DNA from: Roseburia_C sp900315735
GTDB lineage: Bacteria > Bacillota > Clostridia > Lachnospirales > Lachnospiraceae
Assembly (NCBI GenBank): GCA_052118425.1
Contig: JBQKHF010000005.1
Strand: one strand, 5' to 3'
Length of the DNA: 64,000 bases
In this document: piece by piece, positions 1-8,846 of the stretch
Position numbering within the stretch: position 1 is the stretch's first letter
Layout of the letters: each line of letters starts with the position of its first letter
Made by a program: the position numbers and the translations under genes
Notes under the pieces: generated by a model
Databases searched by the model: none
What the model saw: the letters and a program-made list of their open reading frames with translations, nothing else
What the model was told of the DNA's origin: nothing

Positions 1-212
1 AGCAGACCTTAGAGGATGCGGTGTATTATATCAGCCATGCAGATATGCTCATTATCGGCGGTACTTCACTGGCGGTATATCCGGCAGCAGGGCTTATTGA
101 TTATTACCGGGGCAATAAGCTGGTGTTGATTAATAAGTCTACCACACCATTGGACAGCCGGGCGGACTTGCTGATACAGGGCAGCATCGGAGCTGTGTTG
201 TCAGAGGTCTGA
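1..212 (+). CDS. Sirtuin (Sir2-family NAD-dependent deacylase), 3' end only
   Basis: This is the last ~70 codons of a gene whose 5' part lies outside the window; the reading frame starts at base 3 and ends with TGA at 210-212. The tail reads ADMLIIGGTSLAVYPAAG, followed by VLIN and a DSRADL segment, which is the NAD-binding Rossmann end of Sir2 proteins. The family removes acyl groups from protein lysines using NAD in the cytoplasm. The zinc module and catalytic His are not visible because of the window edge. A DUF951 gene follows 45 bp downstream in the same direction. Confidence 0.85.
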   Translation, partial: QTLEDAVYYISHADMLIIGGTSLAVYPAAGLIDYYRGNKLVLINKSTTPLDSRADLLIQGSIGAVLSEV

Positions 213-257
213 AAGAGGCAGGAGAAATTACATATTAATATAGAAGAAAGGGACGAC

Positions 258-461
258 ATGAATAATTATCAATACGAAGTAGGCGATATTGTAAAATTAA
301 AAAAACAGCATCCCTGTGGAAGCCAGGAGTGGGAAATTCTTCGTGTAGGAGCGGATTTCCGGTTGAAATGCATGGGTTGTGACCATCAGATTATGATTGC
401 AAGAAAACTGGTGGAGAAGAATACCAAAGGCCTTCGCAAAAAAAATGAAGCAGAATCGTAA
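258..461 (+). CDS. DUF951 family small protein (YyzM-like)
   Basis: A 67-residue basic protein with the DUF951 pattern: a VGDIVKLKKQHPCGS start, then WEILRVGADFRLKC and CMGCDHQIMI. One Cys (HPCG) and a CxGC pair suggest metal or nucleic-acid binding, but no function is established. The start at 258 follows a GAAAGG-type ribosome binding site. Genes of this family often lie just upstream of rpsF in Firmicutes, as here, which supports the call. The spacing to the rpsF promoter is only ~20 bp, so the two may be partly co-transcribed. Confidence 0.8.
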   Translation: MNNYQYEVGDIVKLKKQHPCGSQEWEILRVGADFRLKCMGCDHQIMIARKLVEKNTKGLRKKNEAES

Positions 462-479
462 GAATAATAAGAAAAACAC

Positions 480-508
480 TTGCGAAACGAGTCAGATTAT
501 GCTATCAT
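480..508 (+). promoter_or_regulatory. Sigma-A promoter of rpsF-ssb-rpsR
   Basis: TTGCGA (480-485), a 17-bp spacer and TATCAT (503-508) preceded by TGC, an extended -10. It lies ~75 bp before the rpsF start. The leader contains TCCT and AGGA segments that could close a stem around a CCCGCA loop. Bacterial rpsF leaders are often bound by S6:S18, but I cannot confirm the motif here. Confidence 0.6.
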
Positions 509-585
509 ATAGGCTCGTGATATGTAAAAATTCCTTGCTTCCCGCATAGACAGGAGGCCAGAGACCAAAAGGAGGTAAATCTAGC

Positions 586-876
586 ATGAACAAATATGAA
601 TTAGCACTTGTTGTGAATGCCAAGATCGAAGACGATGTCAGAACTGCTACAGTTGAGAGAGCAAAAGAGTATATCACTCGTGCAGGTGGAACTGTAACAG
701 AAGTAGAAGAGTGGGGTAAGAAGAAATTAGCTTACGACATTCAGAAAATGAGCGACGGCTTCTACTATTTCATCCAGTTCGAGGCAGAATCATCTGTTCC
801 GGCAGAAGTAGAGCAGAATGTTCGTATTATGGACAACGTACTTCGTTTCTTATGCGTTAGAAAAGACGAGGCATAA
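586..876 (+). CDS. rpsF: 30S ribosomal protein S6
   Basis: A 96-residue protein of normal S6 length, beginning MNKYELALVVNAKIED with the typical WGKKKLAYDIQK motif and an FLCVRKDEA end. S6 binds 16S rRNA together with S18 in the small-subunit platform. The start is preceded by a strong AAAGGAGG site at 570-577. It is the first gene of the classic rpsF-ssb-rpsR operon; ssb starts 23 bp downstream. Confidence 0.97.
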   Translation: MNKYELALVVNAKIEDDVRTATVERAKEYITRAGGTVTEVEEWGKKKLAYDIQKMSDGFYYFIQFEAESSVPAEVEQNVRIMDNVLRFLCVRKDEA

Positions 877-899
877 ATAGAAGAGAAGGAGAAAGTGGT

Positions 900-1340
900 A
901 TGAATAAAGTTATACTTATGGGACGTTTAACAAGAGACCCGGAGGTTCGTTACTCCAGCGGAGATAACCAGATGGCAATCGCAAGATATTCACTGGCTGT
1001 AGACCGCAGAGGCAGACGTGAAGGGAATGATGGGCAGACCGCTGATTTTATCAACTGCGTAGCATTTGGAAGAGCAGGAGAGTTTGCTGAGAAATATTTC
1101 CATAAAGGAATTAAGGTACTTGTAACAGGTCGTATCCAGACCGGAAGTTACACCAACAAAGACGGTCAGAAAGTATATACCACTGATGTCATAATAGAAG
1201 AGCAGGAATTTGCTGAGAGTAAATCAGCATCCGACAATGCAGGCGGTTTCGCACCGGCTGACAGACCTTCACCAAGCAGTGCAGGCGATGGATTTATGAA
1301 TATCCCTGACGGAATTGATGAGGAATTACCATTTAACTAA
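900..1340 (+). CDS. ssb: Single-stranded DNA-binding protein
   Basis: 146 residues. The N-terminal OB fold (about 1-110) begins MNKVILMGRLTRDPEVRYS and contains FINCVAFGR and KVLVTGRIQTGSYT. A flexible Gly/Pro/Ser-rich linker follows, then the acidic tail DGIDEELPFN with the DxxLPF-type tip that recruits replication and repair partners. The ribosome binding site is GAAGGAGAAAG. Its place between rpsF and rpsR marks it as the housekeeping replicative SSB rather than a phage or plasmid copy. Confidence 0.97.
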   Translation: MNKVILMGRLTRDPEVRYSSGDNQMAIARYSLAVDRRGRREGNDGQTADFINCVAFGRAGEFAEKYFHKGIKVLVTGRIQTGSYTNKDGQKVYTTDVIIEEQEFAESKSASDNAGGFAPADRPSPSSAGDGFMNIPDGIDEELPFN

Positions 1341-1360
1341 ATCAATAGGAGGTAATAGCC

Positions 1361-1624
1361 ATGGCTTTCAATAAGACAGACAGAGATGGTGCGCCAATGA
1401 GAAGAAGAGGCGGAATGCACAGAAGAAAGAAAGTTTGTGTTTTCTGTGGAAAAGACAACACCATCGATTATAAAGATGTAAATAAGTTAAAAAGATATAT
1501 CTCTGAGAGAGGAAAGATCCTTCCAAGAAGAATCACAGGAAACTGTGCAAAACATCAGAGAGCTTTGACAGTTGCTATCAAGAGAGCACGTCATATCGCA
1601 ATTATGCCATACGTTCAGGATTAA
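1361..1624 (+). CDS. rpsR: 30S ribosomal protein S18
   Basis: 87 residues, basic, with a VCVFCGKDNTIDYKD segment, an LKRYISERGKILPRR core and an AIMPYVQD end typical of S18. The two Cys of the CxxC motif are retained, so this is the zinc-type paralogue. It pairs with S6 in the ribosomal platform. A good AGGAGG site precedes the ATG, and a terminator follows ~30 bp after the stop, ending the operon. Confidence 0.97.
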   Translation: MAFNKTDRDGAPMRRRGGMHRRKKVCVFCGKDNTIDYKDVNKLKRYISERGKILPRRITGNCAKHQRALTVAIKRARHIAIMPYVQD

Positions 1625-1655
1625 TTCTGAAACCGGCAGGTACACAATGTATACC

Positions 1656-1687
1656 AAAGGACGATTCGCAAGAATCGTCCTTTTTTT
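1656..1687 (+). terminator. Rho-independent terminator of rpsR operon
   Basis: Perfect stem GGACGATTC / GAATCGTCC with a GCAA loop, followed by seven T residues. Confidence 0.9.
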
Positions 1688-1708
1688 ACGCGATGCCAAG
1701 CATCCGTA

Positions 1709-1731
1709 AGAAGCTGCCAGTGGCAGGTTCT
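1709..1731 (+). repeat. Short hairpin repeat, copy 1 (AGAAG-CTGCC...GGCAG-TTCT)
   Basis: AGAAGCTGCC and GGCAGGTTCT form a hairpin with an AGT loop, followed by TGTAGG and TAGCGGGAAAAA. Almost the same hairpin occurs at 20751-20772 next to another terminator, also beside a TAGCGGGAAAAA box. It is intergenic and has no coding potential. Confidence 0.5.
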
Positions 1732-1784
1732 GTAGGTGTAGCGGGAAAAATCGCATGTCCGCATGCAGATTTAAAATGTAAAGA

Positions 1785-1813
1785 TTGTGAAGAAGTATTT
1801 TTTATAATATAAT
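1785..1813 (+). promoter_or_regulatory. Sigma-A promoter of lipoprotein gene
   Basis: TTGTGA (1785-1790), a 17-bp spacer and a perfect TATAAT (1808-1813), 41 bp before the ATG at 1854. Confidence 0.7.
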
Positions 1814-1853
1814 AAAAATAGAGTAACCAATACGATAAGAAGAGGAGTTATCT

Positions 1854-3593
1854 ATGAAAAGAAAAATACAACTGGCAGCCTGCATTTTAACTACTTGTTT
1901 ATTAGCGTCTGCCTGCGGAAAAGACACATCAGGTACAAATAAAAATATGGAGAATACGGATGATGTGCAGGAAACAGAGGCAAAGGAACTTACGGAACAG
2001 GATAAAGCCTGGCAGGCATTATTGGAAAATCTGCATGTCCAGGAGGATATTGAGATTCCTACGGCAGAAGACAGCACAACTTTTATGGGGAAAGTGGAAG
2101 AAAAGTTAGAACAGAAGCCGGATTGGAAAAACAATGTATACTATGAGCAGCCGGATGGAACCAGCTTAATGTATAATGCATATGATGATTTTGAATCCTA
2201 TACGGTCAGAAGTAATCCATATAATGAAGAACCGCCGTATTTTAACTATGATTATACGCTGGTTGGATTTGATGGAGCCGGCAAAATGACCGAATTGCGG
2301 ACACGCATTAAAACTTTTAATGAGGGAAAACGTTATACCAGTGATGCACTGGGTGGATTCTGTGATTTTATTGACAAATATAAGGTTACCAAAGAAGCCG
2401 AACTGTTGCAGGCACTGGGAATCTGGAATGAAAATATTGAGAATGCATTTCAAAATGAGACAGCAGAGGATTATGTAGAAAACTTTGATACCTATTATGG
2501 GAAAGTCCGTATGGCTGTCCGTACAAAGATGATGAGCCAGGAACATGAAAGATTTGAAACAACAGTTGCGTTATCTTTTGCGGCAGACTCTGCCAGCCCA
2601 TTTCAGACTATATATATCAGTGGAGAATCCGGATATGCGAATGGTTATGAATCTGGTATTACAATAGATGCATATGTGATGACAGATGAGTACCGTGCAT
2701 ATATGGGAACTGAGTCAAAAGAAGCATCTGCATCAGATGCAGAAGAAGCCTGGAAGTTATTAGGAGACATGAAAAACATGAATTTTGCATCCTGTAATCC
2801 AGCAGAGAAAACCTGGCAGGAATTTAAAGGAATGTTAGAAAGCGCTCTTAATGTTACGCTGGAAGAAGAACAGTACATTCCGATTGACGAAAACTGGAAA
2901 ATAATGTTCCGGGAAGAATTTATGGGACGTAATGTTATGACCGGTGAAGCGATACCTATGGGAACAGAAATTTCCATGAGTAATGATTATTTTACCCTAT
3001 TAGCTGAATTTGATTACGACAGTGATTTGTTTACAGGCTATATAATTAGAACAGAAAATCCATATTATTTTGCAATGTTAAAGGAAGATGATGTAAATGA
3101 AATGGGTGATTTTCTGGGATTCTGCAGTAAATATGCAGTAACGGATGAGAAAGATGTATTGACCACTCTGGGGATAGAGTCCGATTTAGATGAGGGTAAT
3201 ACGACAGTGCAGACGCCATATGGAGAGGCGGATTTGCGGATTACAAAAGATGAAGTTGGAGATTATGCAGGAGGAAATCACAGGATCAGCGAATTAGGAG
3301 AACTCAATTTACAGATGGAAATTGAAGCTGTAGGAGGAATGACAGAGGATGGAACGATGCTGGATGGAGATTACACGGATGCGGATCTATTTGAATTATT
3401 TGGTTTGAATGAGTCTGCTTATCTTACAGCGGCAGAGCCAATGACAATGCATAATTCAAGCATTGTGCTTATTACGTTCCCGGAAAACGGAGATTCACCT
3501 GTCAAAAGAATACAGTTTATAGCAAGAGATATAACTGGTTTAGATGGATTAAAGTATGGAAACTGGGAAATTTCAGCTTACCTGAATAATTAA
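1854..3593 (+). CDS. Large lipoprotein with internal duplication, function unknown
   Basis: 579 residues with a lipoprotein signal: MKRKIQ, a hydrophobic core and the lipobox LLASAC, so Cys-21 would be lipidated and the protein held on the outer face of the membrane. A short Thr/Glu-rich linker follows. The rest looks like two related ~260-residue halves: FCDFIDKYKVTKEAELLQALGI near residue 165 resembles FLGFCSKYAVTDEKDVLTTLGI near 420. I do not recognise a family and see no catalytic motif. It has its own promoter and terminator, so it is probably a monocistronic surface protein. Confidence 0.85.
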   Translation: MKRKIQLAACILTTCLLASACGKDTSGTNKNMENTDDVQETEAKELTEQDKAWQALLENLHVQEDIEIPTAEDSTTFMGKVEEKLEQKPDWKNNVYYEQPDGTSLMYNAYDDFESYTVRSNPYNEEPPYFNYDYTLVGFDGAGKMTELRTRIKTFNEGKRYTSDALGGFCDFIDKYKVTKEAELLQALGIWNENIENAFQNETAEDYVENFDTYYGKVRMAVRTKMMSQEHERFETTVALSFAADSASPFQTIYISGESGYANGYESGITIDAYVMTDEYRAYMGTESKEASASDAEEAWKLLGDMKNMNFASCNPAEKTWQEFKGMLESALNVTLEEEQYIPIDENWKIMFREEFMGRNVMTGEAIPMGTEISMSNDYFTLLAEFDYDSDLFTGYIIRTENPYYFAMLKEDDVNEMGDFLGFCSKYAVTDEKDVLTTLGIESDLDEGNTTVQTPYGEADLRITKDEVGDYAGGNHRISELGELNLQMEIEAVGGMTEDGTMLDGDYTDADLFELFGLNESAYLTAAEPMTMHNSSIVLITFPENGDSPVKRIQFIARDITGLDGLKYGNWEISAYLNN

Positions 3594-3632
3594 AAGTTGT
3601 ACCGATAAAACGGTGGCAGAATTTCAATTACA

Positions 3633-3664
3633 AAAGGGGTTGTCATATGACAGCCCCTTTAAAT
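3633..3664. terminator. Bidirectional terminator between convergent genes
   Basis: AAAGGGG-TTGTCA and TGACA-GCCCCTTT form a stem with T-rich and A-rich flanks, lying between the plus-strand lipoprotein gene and the end of the minus-strand ABC operon. A second small hairpin, CTACAGA/TCTGTAG, is at 3695-3713. Confidence 0.75.
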
Positions 3665-3715
3665 TTACACGAGTAGCTCACAAAGCATGTTTTCTACAGA
3701 GATTATCTGTAGTGA

Positions 3716-4789
3716 TTAAAATACAATCGGATTTGTCCAGGCAGTCTGTCCAAGGGTATTTTTCACTTCGATGCGGACATATTGTTCCCGACCGGTGAGA
3801 GGGATAGAGACATGCTGCAATGGAATCCGGTTTTCCATCATAACGGTTTTACTGCTTCCGATGCTGCCACCGCAGATGAAGTTCACGCGCTCGGCATTTT
3901 CGCAGTCCACATAGACTTCGCCATTGCGGATGCCCCATTGTGTAATTATGGCACCGTTGGAGGAATAATAATTTCCTTTTAAAAGATTCGTTACAATGCT
4001 TTCGTGGTCAAGGCTTTCGGATTTTACCATGACAAAGCCGCCGAAGCTGTCCTGAAAAGTTCCGCCGTTATGATTGTCATCGGAAGCAAAGCAGGAAATG
4101 TCTGTTCCATGGCGGAGCATGGTATCCCAGAATACGGTATCCTCTCCTTCGGCACATTCATTGACGGTATCGTAGTTATAGCATTCAATAGCCCATGCAC
4201 CCTGTAGGTCTTTTACATCCTCGATATCAACGCGGGACCAGATTGGATGATTATAGGTGGTAAAACAGCCCTTTTTCTTTAAGCTGTCCGATAAAGTCTG
4301 TGCGGCATTTACACCATCCCATTGATTCAGGTAAATACGGATTGGGTAAAGCTGGTTGGCAGCAAAAGCATTTTCTCCTGCGGCAGCCTGCATTTCTTTC
4401 GTTCCAAGAATTCCGTGGATATGATGGGCTTTTTTCAGAGTAAAGTTTACATTTTTACCACGGAAGGCCATAAGCTCCTGAAAAGTCATATCGCAGTAGC
4501 CTCTCTTTAATACTTCCGGCTCAAACAATTCGGAAAAGTCATCGGAAGTAATCAGATAAGTGCTTGCTTCCAGTCCCGGCAGGGTAATAAAGTCGTCCCG
4601 GTCTAATTCCTTTCGAAGGTCGGTATAATAATCATGTTCTGAGAAACAGATAAAAGAATAGCCGTGTTCTCTGTAATAGGCGGCAGACTGTGCCGGAGTC
4701 AGGCGGCCGTCAGAATTGACCGTATGGGAATGAAGGTTGCCTTTAAACCAGGAACCTTCTTCGGAAAACATTTTTTCAACAGGCTTCAT
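3716..4789 (-). CDS. PHP-domain phosphoesterase
   Basis: 357 residues. The N-terminal half has PHP metal motifs in order: NLHSHTVNSDG (HxH), FSEHDYY, LPGLEAS (Glu) and, near residue 240, FASDDNHNGG. These ligate two or three metals in phosphoesterases of the PHP superfamily. No signal peptide is seen, so it should act in the cytoplasm. It is the last gene of the minus-strand ABC importer operon, 15 bp after the ATPase gene, which suggests that it hydrolyses the imported, possibly phosphorylated, compound. The exact substrate cannot be read from the sequence. Confidence 0.85.
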   Translation of the reverse strand: MKPVEKMFSEEGSWFKGNLHSHTVNSDGRLTPAQSAAYYREHGYSFICFSEHDYYTDLRKELDRDDFITLPGLEASTYLITSDDFSELFEPEVLKRGYCDMTFQELMAFRGKNVNFTLKKAHHIHGILGTKEMQAAAGENAFAANQLYPIRIYLNQWDGVNAAQTLSDSLKKKGCFTTYNHPIWSRVDIEDVKDLQGAWAIECYNYDTVNECAEGEDTVFWDTMLRHGTDISCFASDDNHNGGTFQDSFGGFVMVKSESLDHESIVTNLLKGNYYSSNGAIITQWGIRNGEVYVDCENAERVNFICGGSIGSSKTVMMENRIPLQHVSIPLTGREQYVRIEVKNTLGQTAWTNPIVF

Positions 4790-4804
4790 AGTAAGATATC
4801 CTCC

Positions 4805-5824
4805 TTAATCTTCCAGTGCCAGGCAGTTTCTCTTTTCTAAGGAAAGCCAGACGTTCTGGTCATTTTTATAAAGTGCAAAGCTTCGGAATAAGGTATCGAC
4901 CTTAAAAGTAATGCCATTTACATCAATGTGATAATGTAAAGTATTTCCAACAGAGCGGTTGTTTATGATTTTTCCGTAAATCGTGTGGACAGCATCATTT
5001 TCCTGAGGCTTTTCTGTGGAGATCTGGATAGTTTCCGGGCGGATGGCAGTCATTTTGTTGTCCGGTGCAGCCACATGGAATGCCTGTTTAAATTCATCCG
5101 GGGAAAATACATTGTAGTGACCGATAAAGCTTGCAGCGAAACGGGTTTTCGGTTTGGTATAAAGCTCAATGGGACTGCTGACCTGTTCGATGTTTCCGTT
5201 ATTTAAAAGACAGATACGGTCAGACATACTCATGGCTTCATCCTGGTCATGTGTAACGAAAATTGTCGTAATATTAAGCTCCTGCTGGATACGACGGATT
5301 TCTATCTGCAGATTCTTACGGAGTTTTGCGTCAATGGCGCTTAAAGGTTCATCTAAGAGCAGAACCTTTGGACGAGAGATGATAGCTCTTGCTAAAGCAA
5401 CACGCTGCTGCTGTCCGCCGGAAAGGTTTCCCGGATAAGCCTTTTTCTTATCAGTAAGACCTACAATCTCCAATACATCGTCAATTTTTGCTTTCTGTTC
5501 GGCTTTCGGCATTTTCTGAATTGTAAGCGGAAAAGAAAGATTTTCTTCTACGGTCATATTCGGGAAAAGGGAGTACTGCTGGAAAACCATTCCGATATTT
5601 CTGTTCTGCGCAGGTGTTTCCGTCACATCTTTTCCATCTAAGACAAAGGTTCCCTTGTCAATGGTTTCAAGACCGGACAGGCAGCGGAGCAGAGTAGACT
5701 TTCCGCATCCAGACGGTCCCAGCAGGCTTACAAATTCTCCCTGTTCTATATTCAGTGAAATACCTTTCAGTACTTCATTTTTATCAAAAGCTTTTTCTAT
5801 ATTTGAAATTTCCATGTAACTCAT
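4805..5824 (-). CDS. ABC importer ATP-binding protein (PotA/PhnT type)
   Basis: 339 residues. Walker A GPSGCGKST (about 36-44), Q-loop VFQQYSLFPNM, signature LSGGQQQR, Walker B VLLLDEP and H-loop THDQDEAMSM are all intact. The C-terminal ~100 residues (AIRPETIQIS and later) form a TOBE-type domain. This layout is that of the spermidine/iron/2-aminoethylphosphonate importer ATPases. Its ATG overlaps the stop of the upstream permease gene by 4 bp, showing tight coupling. It energises the two permeases encoded just upstream. Confidence 0.93.
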   Translation of the reverse strand: MSYMEISNIEKAFDKNEVLKGISLNIEQGEFVSLLGPSGCGKSTLLRCLSGLETIDKGTFVLDGKDVTETPAQNRNIGMVFQQYSLFPNMTVEENLSFPLTIQKMPKAEQKAKIDDVLEIVGLTDKKKAYPGNLSGGQQQRVALARAIISRPKVLLLDEPLSAIDAKLRKNLQIEIRRIQQELNITTIFVTHDQDEAMSMSDRICLLNNGNIEQVSSPIELYTKPKTRFAASFIGHYNVFSPDEFKQAFHVAAPDNKMTAIRPETIQISTEKPQENDAVHTIYGKIINNRSVGNTLHYHIDVNGITFKVDTLFRSFALYKNDQNVWLSLEKRNCLALED

Positions 5825-6630
5825 TTGTTTCGATTCTCCTTATTTCCCTGAGGGGTATTTCTGGCTGCACATTTGTGAACGGTCAGATTGATAATCATGG
5901 TTAAAACCAGTAAAATTACGACTCCGGCACTAAACGACTGTAAATCGGTATTACGGTTCTTATAAAGGTAAGTCTGCACAGTCTCATACTGGGAGGATGC
6001 GATGATTTTGATGATTGCAAAATCTCCAAACAGCGCAGAAAAGCTGATAAGTGCAGTGTTCATCAGTCCCGGAAGGACAGTCGGAACAATAATCTTTAAA
6101 AATCCGTAAAATTTATTAGCACCGAGAATGGAAGCAGCTTCCAAAAGCGTTTTGGTATTTACCGCATACAGGCTGTTGCGATTGCCCTGATAAGTAAGGG
6201 GAAGGCAGAAGATGCAGTAGGTAAACATCAGCATGATAATACGGTTGGAAAATATGGTGCCGCTTCCGGCATAGGTGGATAAAATCGAAGTTGCTAAAAT
6301 AATACCGTTGATGGTAGTCGGAATAATACAGCAGACCTGAATGTATTTTTCCATCTTTGGAAAATAAACAATAACGGCAAAAAGCGTAAGTAAAATAATT
6401 ATGTTAACCAGGATAACCGGGAGGGCAGAGATAAAAATGCCCCGCAGGATACCAAGGAAAAAAGTGCTGTCCTTAAATTTATCCAGATAAAACCGGAAAG
6501 TAAGATTCTGTGGCAGGATGGAAGTCCATCTTCCTGCAAACGAATAAATAAAAGATACCGTCAGAGGAAGGAGTAAAAATATGGCAACAATAATCTGCCA
6601 GATAGCTCCGAGAATATGATTTTTCTTCAT
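5821..6630 (-). CDS. ABC importer permease (PotC-like)
   Basis: 269 residues with about six hydrophobic segments, starting in a Lys-rich cytoplasmic N-terminus (MKKNHILGAIWQ). The EAA loop, which docks on the ATPase, is seen as EAASILGANKFYGFLKIIVPTVLPG near residue 165-190. This belongs to the BPD_transp_1 family. It directly follows the other permease gene (no gap) and overlaps the ATPase gene by 4 bp, so it is one half of a heterodimeric channel. Confidence 0.9.
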   Translation of the reverse strand: MKKNHILGAIWQIIVAIFLLLPLTVSFIYSFAGRWTSILPQNLTFRFYLDKFKDSTFFLGILRGIFISALPVILVNIIILLTLFAVIVYFPKMEKYIQVCCIIPTTINGIILATSILSTYAGSGTIFSNRIIMLMFTYCIFCLPLTYQGNRNSLYAVNTKTLLEAASILGANKFYGFLKIIVPTVLPGLMNTALISFSALFGDFAIIKIIASSQYETVQTYLYKNRNTDLQSFSAGVVILLVLTMIINLTVHKCAARNTPQGNKENRNK

Positions 6631-7479
6631 TTATTTCCTTCCTTTCTGAAACAGTTTTTTCACCAGATTGGTGCAGGTAAGAACCAGCAGCATAATAAGC
6701 AGCATGACAATGGATAATGCACTGCCCAGCTCCGGACGTTGTCTGACATCACCTACAAACATATCGGTAATCTTAATTGGTAACAGCGGAACGCCGTTGT
6801 TGACCAGTAAATATGGGGTGGTATAAGCAATTAATGCATTGGCAAAAAGCATATTAACGGTTCCCATAACAGATGGCATCATAATCGGGATGCCGATTTT
6901 ACGCCAGAAGCGGAAGGCGCTGCAATTCATAAGCAGAGCCGCTTCCTTCCATTCCTTGCGGATTTCATGGAAAGCCGGTAACAGTAACAGCGTTCCCATA
7001 GGAATCTGAAAATAAAGGAAAATGATAAACATTCCCTTTAAGGAATAGAGATTATAATTGGCAAGCCAGGAAATATCAGCATTTTTTCCAATCAGAACAA
7101 ATACACCGGCAGTTCCAAGCAGTGTAACAAAGGCTAAGGTCAGTGGAAGTCCGGCAAAGGTGGATGTCAGATTTAAAAGGGACTGATACCAGCGGCGGTT
7201 TCGTTTTCCGGCATTGGTTAAAGACAACGCAAGCAGGAAATCAATGATTGTTCCAAGAATGGTGGAACAGATGGCAATCCAGATACTGTTCTTAATAGCA
7301 ACCAGGTAACTGGTTTTGGAAAAGATTTCGATATACCAGGATAAACCGAATTGTCCGCTTCCGGTGGAAAAGCTTTTTGCCAGCATCTGGAAGAACGGAA
7401 CAAATAAAAAGAAAATAATTAAAAGGAAAAAGGGCATAAAGAAGCCCATTTTCCGCCAGTTTTTTTTGAAATTTTTCAT
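6631..7479 (-). CDS. ABC importer permease (PotB-like)
   Basis: 282 residues with six predicted membrane segments after a basic N-terminus. The EAA-type loop is EAALLMNCSAFRFWRKIGIP near residue 180-200. It is a BPD_transp_1 family membrane subunit. It lies 14 bp downstream of the binding-protein gene and abuts the second permease gene, forming the usual order: binding protein, permease, permease, ATPase. Confidence 0.9.
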   Translation of the reverse strand: MKNFKKNWRKMGFFMPFFLLIIFFLFVPFFQMLAKSFSTGSGQFGLSWYIEIFSKTSYLVAIKNSIWIAICSTILGTIIDFLLALSLTNAGKRNRRWYQSLLNLTSTFAGLPLTLAFVTLLGTAGVFVLIGKNADISWLANYNLYSLKGMFIIFLYFQIPMGTLLLLPAFHEIRKEWKEAALLMNCSAFRFWRKIGIPIMMPSVMGTVNMLFANALIAYTTPYLLVNNGVPLLPIKITDMFVGDVRQRPELGSALSIVMLLIMLLVLTCTNLVKKLFQKGRK

Positions 7480-7493
7480 GCTGCCACCAACTT

Positions 7494-8600
7494 CTATTCG
7501 CCAATCAGAGGAATAATTTCTTCTTCCCAGCGATTTGCAATTTCAGAACATGCCTTGGTAACTGTATCGTTATCTGTTAAAGGAATGGTGTTGGTATATT
7601 CATCATCGGAAATCATTTTTGCTTTTAAGTCATCCGGAAGAACCACATCATCACGGATTGGTCTTGCATAACCCTTTGCACGTTCAATCTGACCTTCATC
7701 ACTTAAGAGATATTCAACAGTTAATGCTGCAGAGTAAGGATGTGGTGCATATTTATTGATAACCAGACAGTATCCGGACTGAACAGCACCATCCTGCATA
7801 ACATGACATTCCATGTTGAGGTCCGGGTTGTTGGCTGCTACGATATCGCGGTACTGTAAAGTAAGATAATCCCAGGTTACTAAGACATCAATTTCTCCAC
7901 GGTTTAATCGTTCCACACTTCCGTCACCGACATCAATACGTCCCTCACTTGCTAATTCTTTGAAGTAGTCAAAAGCAGGATCAAGATTTTCAGCATCACC
8001 GCCCATGGCATAGGCACAGGATAAAACTGCCATCTGGGAACTGGCACCTCTTAATACATCACCTAAAGTGATTTTGGCATCACTGTTCTTAAGGTCTTCC
8101 CAGGAAGTAATCGGTTCGGAAACATTGTTGGTATTTACCAGGGCACCCATGGTTCCAAGATAGGAAATGGTCCATTTACCATCCGGGTCTTTTGCCCAGT
8201 CCGGAATGGAATCCCAGGTAGAAGCTTTATAAGGCTGTACCACATCCATTTCAATGGCAGTCGGTCCAAAAGCCTGACCTACGTCACCAATATCTTTGGT
8301 AGGAGAATCTTTTTCACTTTCAAATAAGGATAATTCTTCGGAAGAACTCATGTCGGTATCGTCATGTACCAGACCGTAAGTATTGGAAATGCTTTCCCAG
8401 CTGTCTTTCCAGTCTGCCCAGTCATCCGGCATTCCTACGGAAGAAATGGTTCCTTCTTCTTTTGCTTTCTCTTTAATCGTATCTAAGGATACGGAAGTAA
8501 GGTCTACGGATTCAGAGGATGAACTCTTTCCGCAGCCGCTGAGTAAACCGGTTGAGAGAATACTGATAATTAATAAAGTACTTACAAATTTCTTTTTCAT
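7494..8600 (-). CDS. Extracellular solute-binding lipoprotein of ABC importer
   Basis: 368 residues from the ATG at 8600, chosen because a GGAGG site lies just before it and a lipoprotein signal follows directly (MKKKFVSTLLII to LLSGC). Features such as DVGQAFGPTAIEMDVVQPYK, GTMGALVNTNNV and a C-terminal YLLSDEGQIERAKGYARPIR segment match the PotD/iron/2-AEP class of substrate-binding proteins. It is the first gene of the operon. A phosphonate, phosphodiester or polyamine-like solute is possible given the PHP phosphoesterase in the operon, but this is inference. Confidence 0.88.
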   Translation of the reverse strand: MKKKFVSTLLIISILSTGLLSGCGKSSSSESVDLTSVSLDTIKEKAKEEGTISSVGMPDDWADWKDSWESISNTYGLVHDDTDMSSSEELSLFESEKDSPTKDIGDVGQAFGPTAIEMDVVQPYKASTWDSIPDWAKDPDGKWTISYLGTMGALVNTNNVSEPITSWEDLKNSDAKITLGDVLRGASSQMAVLSCAYAMGGDAENLDPAFDYFKELASEGRIDVGDGSVERLNRGEIDVLVTWDYLTLQYRDIVAANNPDLNMECHVMQDGAVQSGYCLVINKYAPHPYSAALTVEYLLSDEGQIERAKGYARPIRDDVVLPDDLKAKMISDDEYTNTIPLTDNDTVTKACSEIANRWEEEIIPLIGE

Positions 8601-8760
8601 AAATAACCTCCATAACTGTTTTTTCTTTTTCGTATAAGCACAGTGACATTCTAAAAAGGGCAGGTAAAATCCATAAGGCAGTTCCGGTAAAAAATAAACC
8701 AAGATTGTAAGAACTGTGAAAAATCCGTTGCCGTTAGCACCGGTCGAAAAGTAAAATTGG

Positions 8761-8789
8761 TTGCGTAATATAATAAGGTATGGTATATT
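8761..8789 (+). promoter_or_regulatory. Sigma-A promoter of small lipoprotein gene
   Basis: TTGCGT (8761-8766), a 17-bp spacer and TATATT (8784-8789) with a TGG extended -10, in the 246-bp divergent gap between the ABC operon and the plus-strand lipoprotein. No clear minus-strand promoter was recognised in the gap. Confidence 0.65.
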
Positions 8790-8846
8790 ACTCCATGTAA
8801 CTGCGTTAATGCGCTAAAGAATAATGAATGTAAGGGAGAAATTATC

